Program-made: the position numbers and the translations under genes | NCBI GenBank assembly: GCA_945901835.1 | Contig: CAMDMH010000160.1 | Coordinates: 1 to 6,981, forward strand | DNA from: Devosia equisanguinis | GTDB lineage: Bacteria; Pseudomonadota; Alphaproteobacteria; Rhizobiales; Hyphomicrobiaceae | Length of the DNA: 6,981 bases | Reading direction: 5' to 3' | In this document: positions 6,676 to 6,981 of the stretch, one piece after another | Layout of the letters: the number at the start of each line of letters is the position of its first letter | How positions within the stretch are numbered: the first letter of the stretch is position 1 | Notes under the pieces: model-generated | Databases searched by the model: none | What the model saw: only the letters and a program-made list of their open reading frames with translations | Told to the model about the DNA's origin: nothing

Positions 6676-6738
6676 TCCGAAACTCCGAAATCAGAAGTCG
6701 GAACAGTAGGCTCTTCACCCGACTTCCGACTTCTGAAA
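6676..6738. repeat. Second heptad-repeat palindrome, after uppP
   Basis: Starting directly after the uppP stop, 7-nt units read TCCGAAA, CTCCGAA, ATCAGAA, GTCGGAA. After a central part the orientation flips to TTCCGAC and TTCTGAA. The arms 6691-6703 and 6724-6736 form a perfect 13-bp inverted repeat with a 20-nt loop. On the plus strand the stem is followed by A residues, not T, so it is not a normal terminator for uppP. The unit sequence differs from the groES-groEL repeat, but the heptad, flip-in-the-middle design is the same. Confidence 0.7.
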
Positions 6739-6746
6739 AAACTAAT

Positions 6747-6770
6747 GCCGGACCCCGTAAGGGATCCGGC
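6747..6770 (+). terminator. Probable uppP terminator
   Basis: GCCGGA pairs with TCCGGC, then one mismatch, then CCC pairs with GGG around a GTAA loop. The following TCTGCTTGCT is only loosely T-rich. It lies 72 nt after the uppP stop, on the far side of the heptad repeat. It is a compact GC-rich stem of 9 pairs; function as a terminator is inferred. Confidence 0.5.
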
Positions 6771-6981
6771 TCTGCTTGCTCCAAACCGCGAGAGCTGGAG
6801 CGAGTAAACTGTCGTCGACCGATCACTTCATCGGTGTGACTTGTGTGACGGGTTTCGGATGCCGGCCCCACTTGCACCTCGCCACGCGCACGACTGGGCC
6901 GGCGTTCGAAAGCCGCCAGGGAAGGAAGGCGCGGGATTGGGGCACCCGTCTCAGCGAGCGCTATGGGGATTTGGCTGTCGC
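6771..6981. other. Tail without a recognisable gene
   Basis: Nothing here can be supported as a gene. Two small inverted repeats are visible: CTTGCTCCA with TGGAGCGAG (one mismatch, near 6774-6803) and ACCGAT with ATCGGT. An ATG at 6963 starts a frame that runs off the right edge after six codons, without a Shine-Dalgarno, so it cannot be judged. The minus-strand frame that is open here runs through the heptad palindrome and looks non-coding. Confidence 0.4.

Noticed and set aside
6629..6877. An 82-codon minus-strand ORF (open further to the right edge)
   Set aside because: It runs through the heptad palindrome and the probable terminator into the end of uppP and shows no protein family features.

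Overview
The window looks like a chromosomal segment of a GC-rich alphaproteobacterium of the Hyphomicrobiales, most like the Bradyrhizobium/Rhodopseudomonas group. That placement is an inference from the GroEL/GroES/UppP sequence style, a CIRCE-type operator before groES, and the GC-rich codon use. No database search was possible.

Layout, left to right. (1) 2-1129 (+): the C-terminal part of a membrane-anchored serine hydrolase (lipase-like), open at the left edge. (2) 1154-2329 (-): a VWA protein of the CoxE-like type, convergent with gene 1. (3) 2333-3032 (-): a HigB toxin / HigA antitoxin pair, toxin first, packed directly upstream of the VWA gene. (4) 3033-3107 (-): a 24-codon ORF whose first 16 codons duplicate the start of the VWA gene and whose stop codon touches the higB start codon. 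(5) 3108-3350: the 3' non-coding region of groEL, with a terminator and several hairpins. (6) 3351-5448 (-): the groES-groEL chaperonin operon, with a 67-bp heptad-repeat palindrome between the genes. (7) 5449-5880: the divergent regulatory region, with a sigma-70/RpoH-like promoter overlapped by a CIRCE operator for HrcA. (8) 5881-6675 (+): uppP, undecaprenyl-diphosphate phosphatase. (9) 6676-6981: a second heptad-repeat palindrome, a probable terminator, and a tail with no recognisable gene.

How the genes relate. groES and groEL form one heat-inducible chaperonin transcription unit. higB, higA and the VWA gene are so tightly spaced (0-3 nt between ORFs) that they probably form one translationally coupled operon downstream of the groEL terminator. 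UppP works alone in recycling the cell-wall lipid carrier.

The most unusual structure is the higBA module. It sits exactly between two versions of the VWA gene's first 16 codons, and these versions differ only at synonymous third positions. This points to insertion or allelic recombination that rebuilt the downstream gene's start and left a relict start upstream, now acting as a leader ORF for the toxin. I see no transposase, integrase, CRISPR array, tRNA or rRNA.
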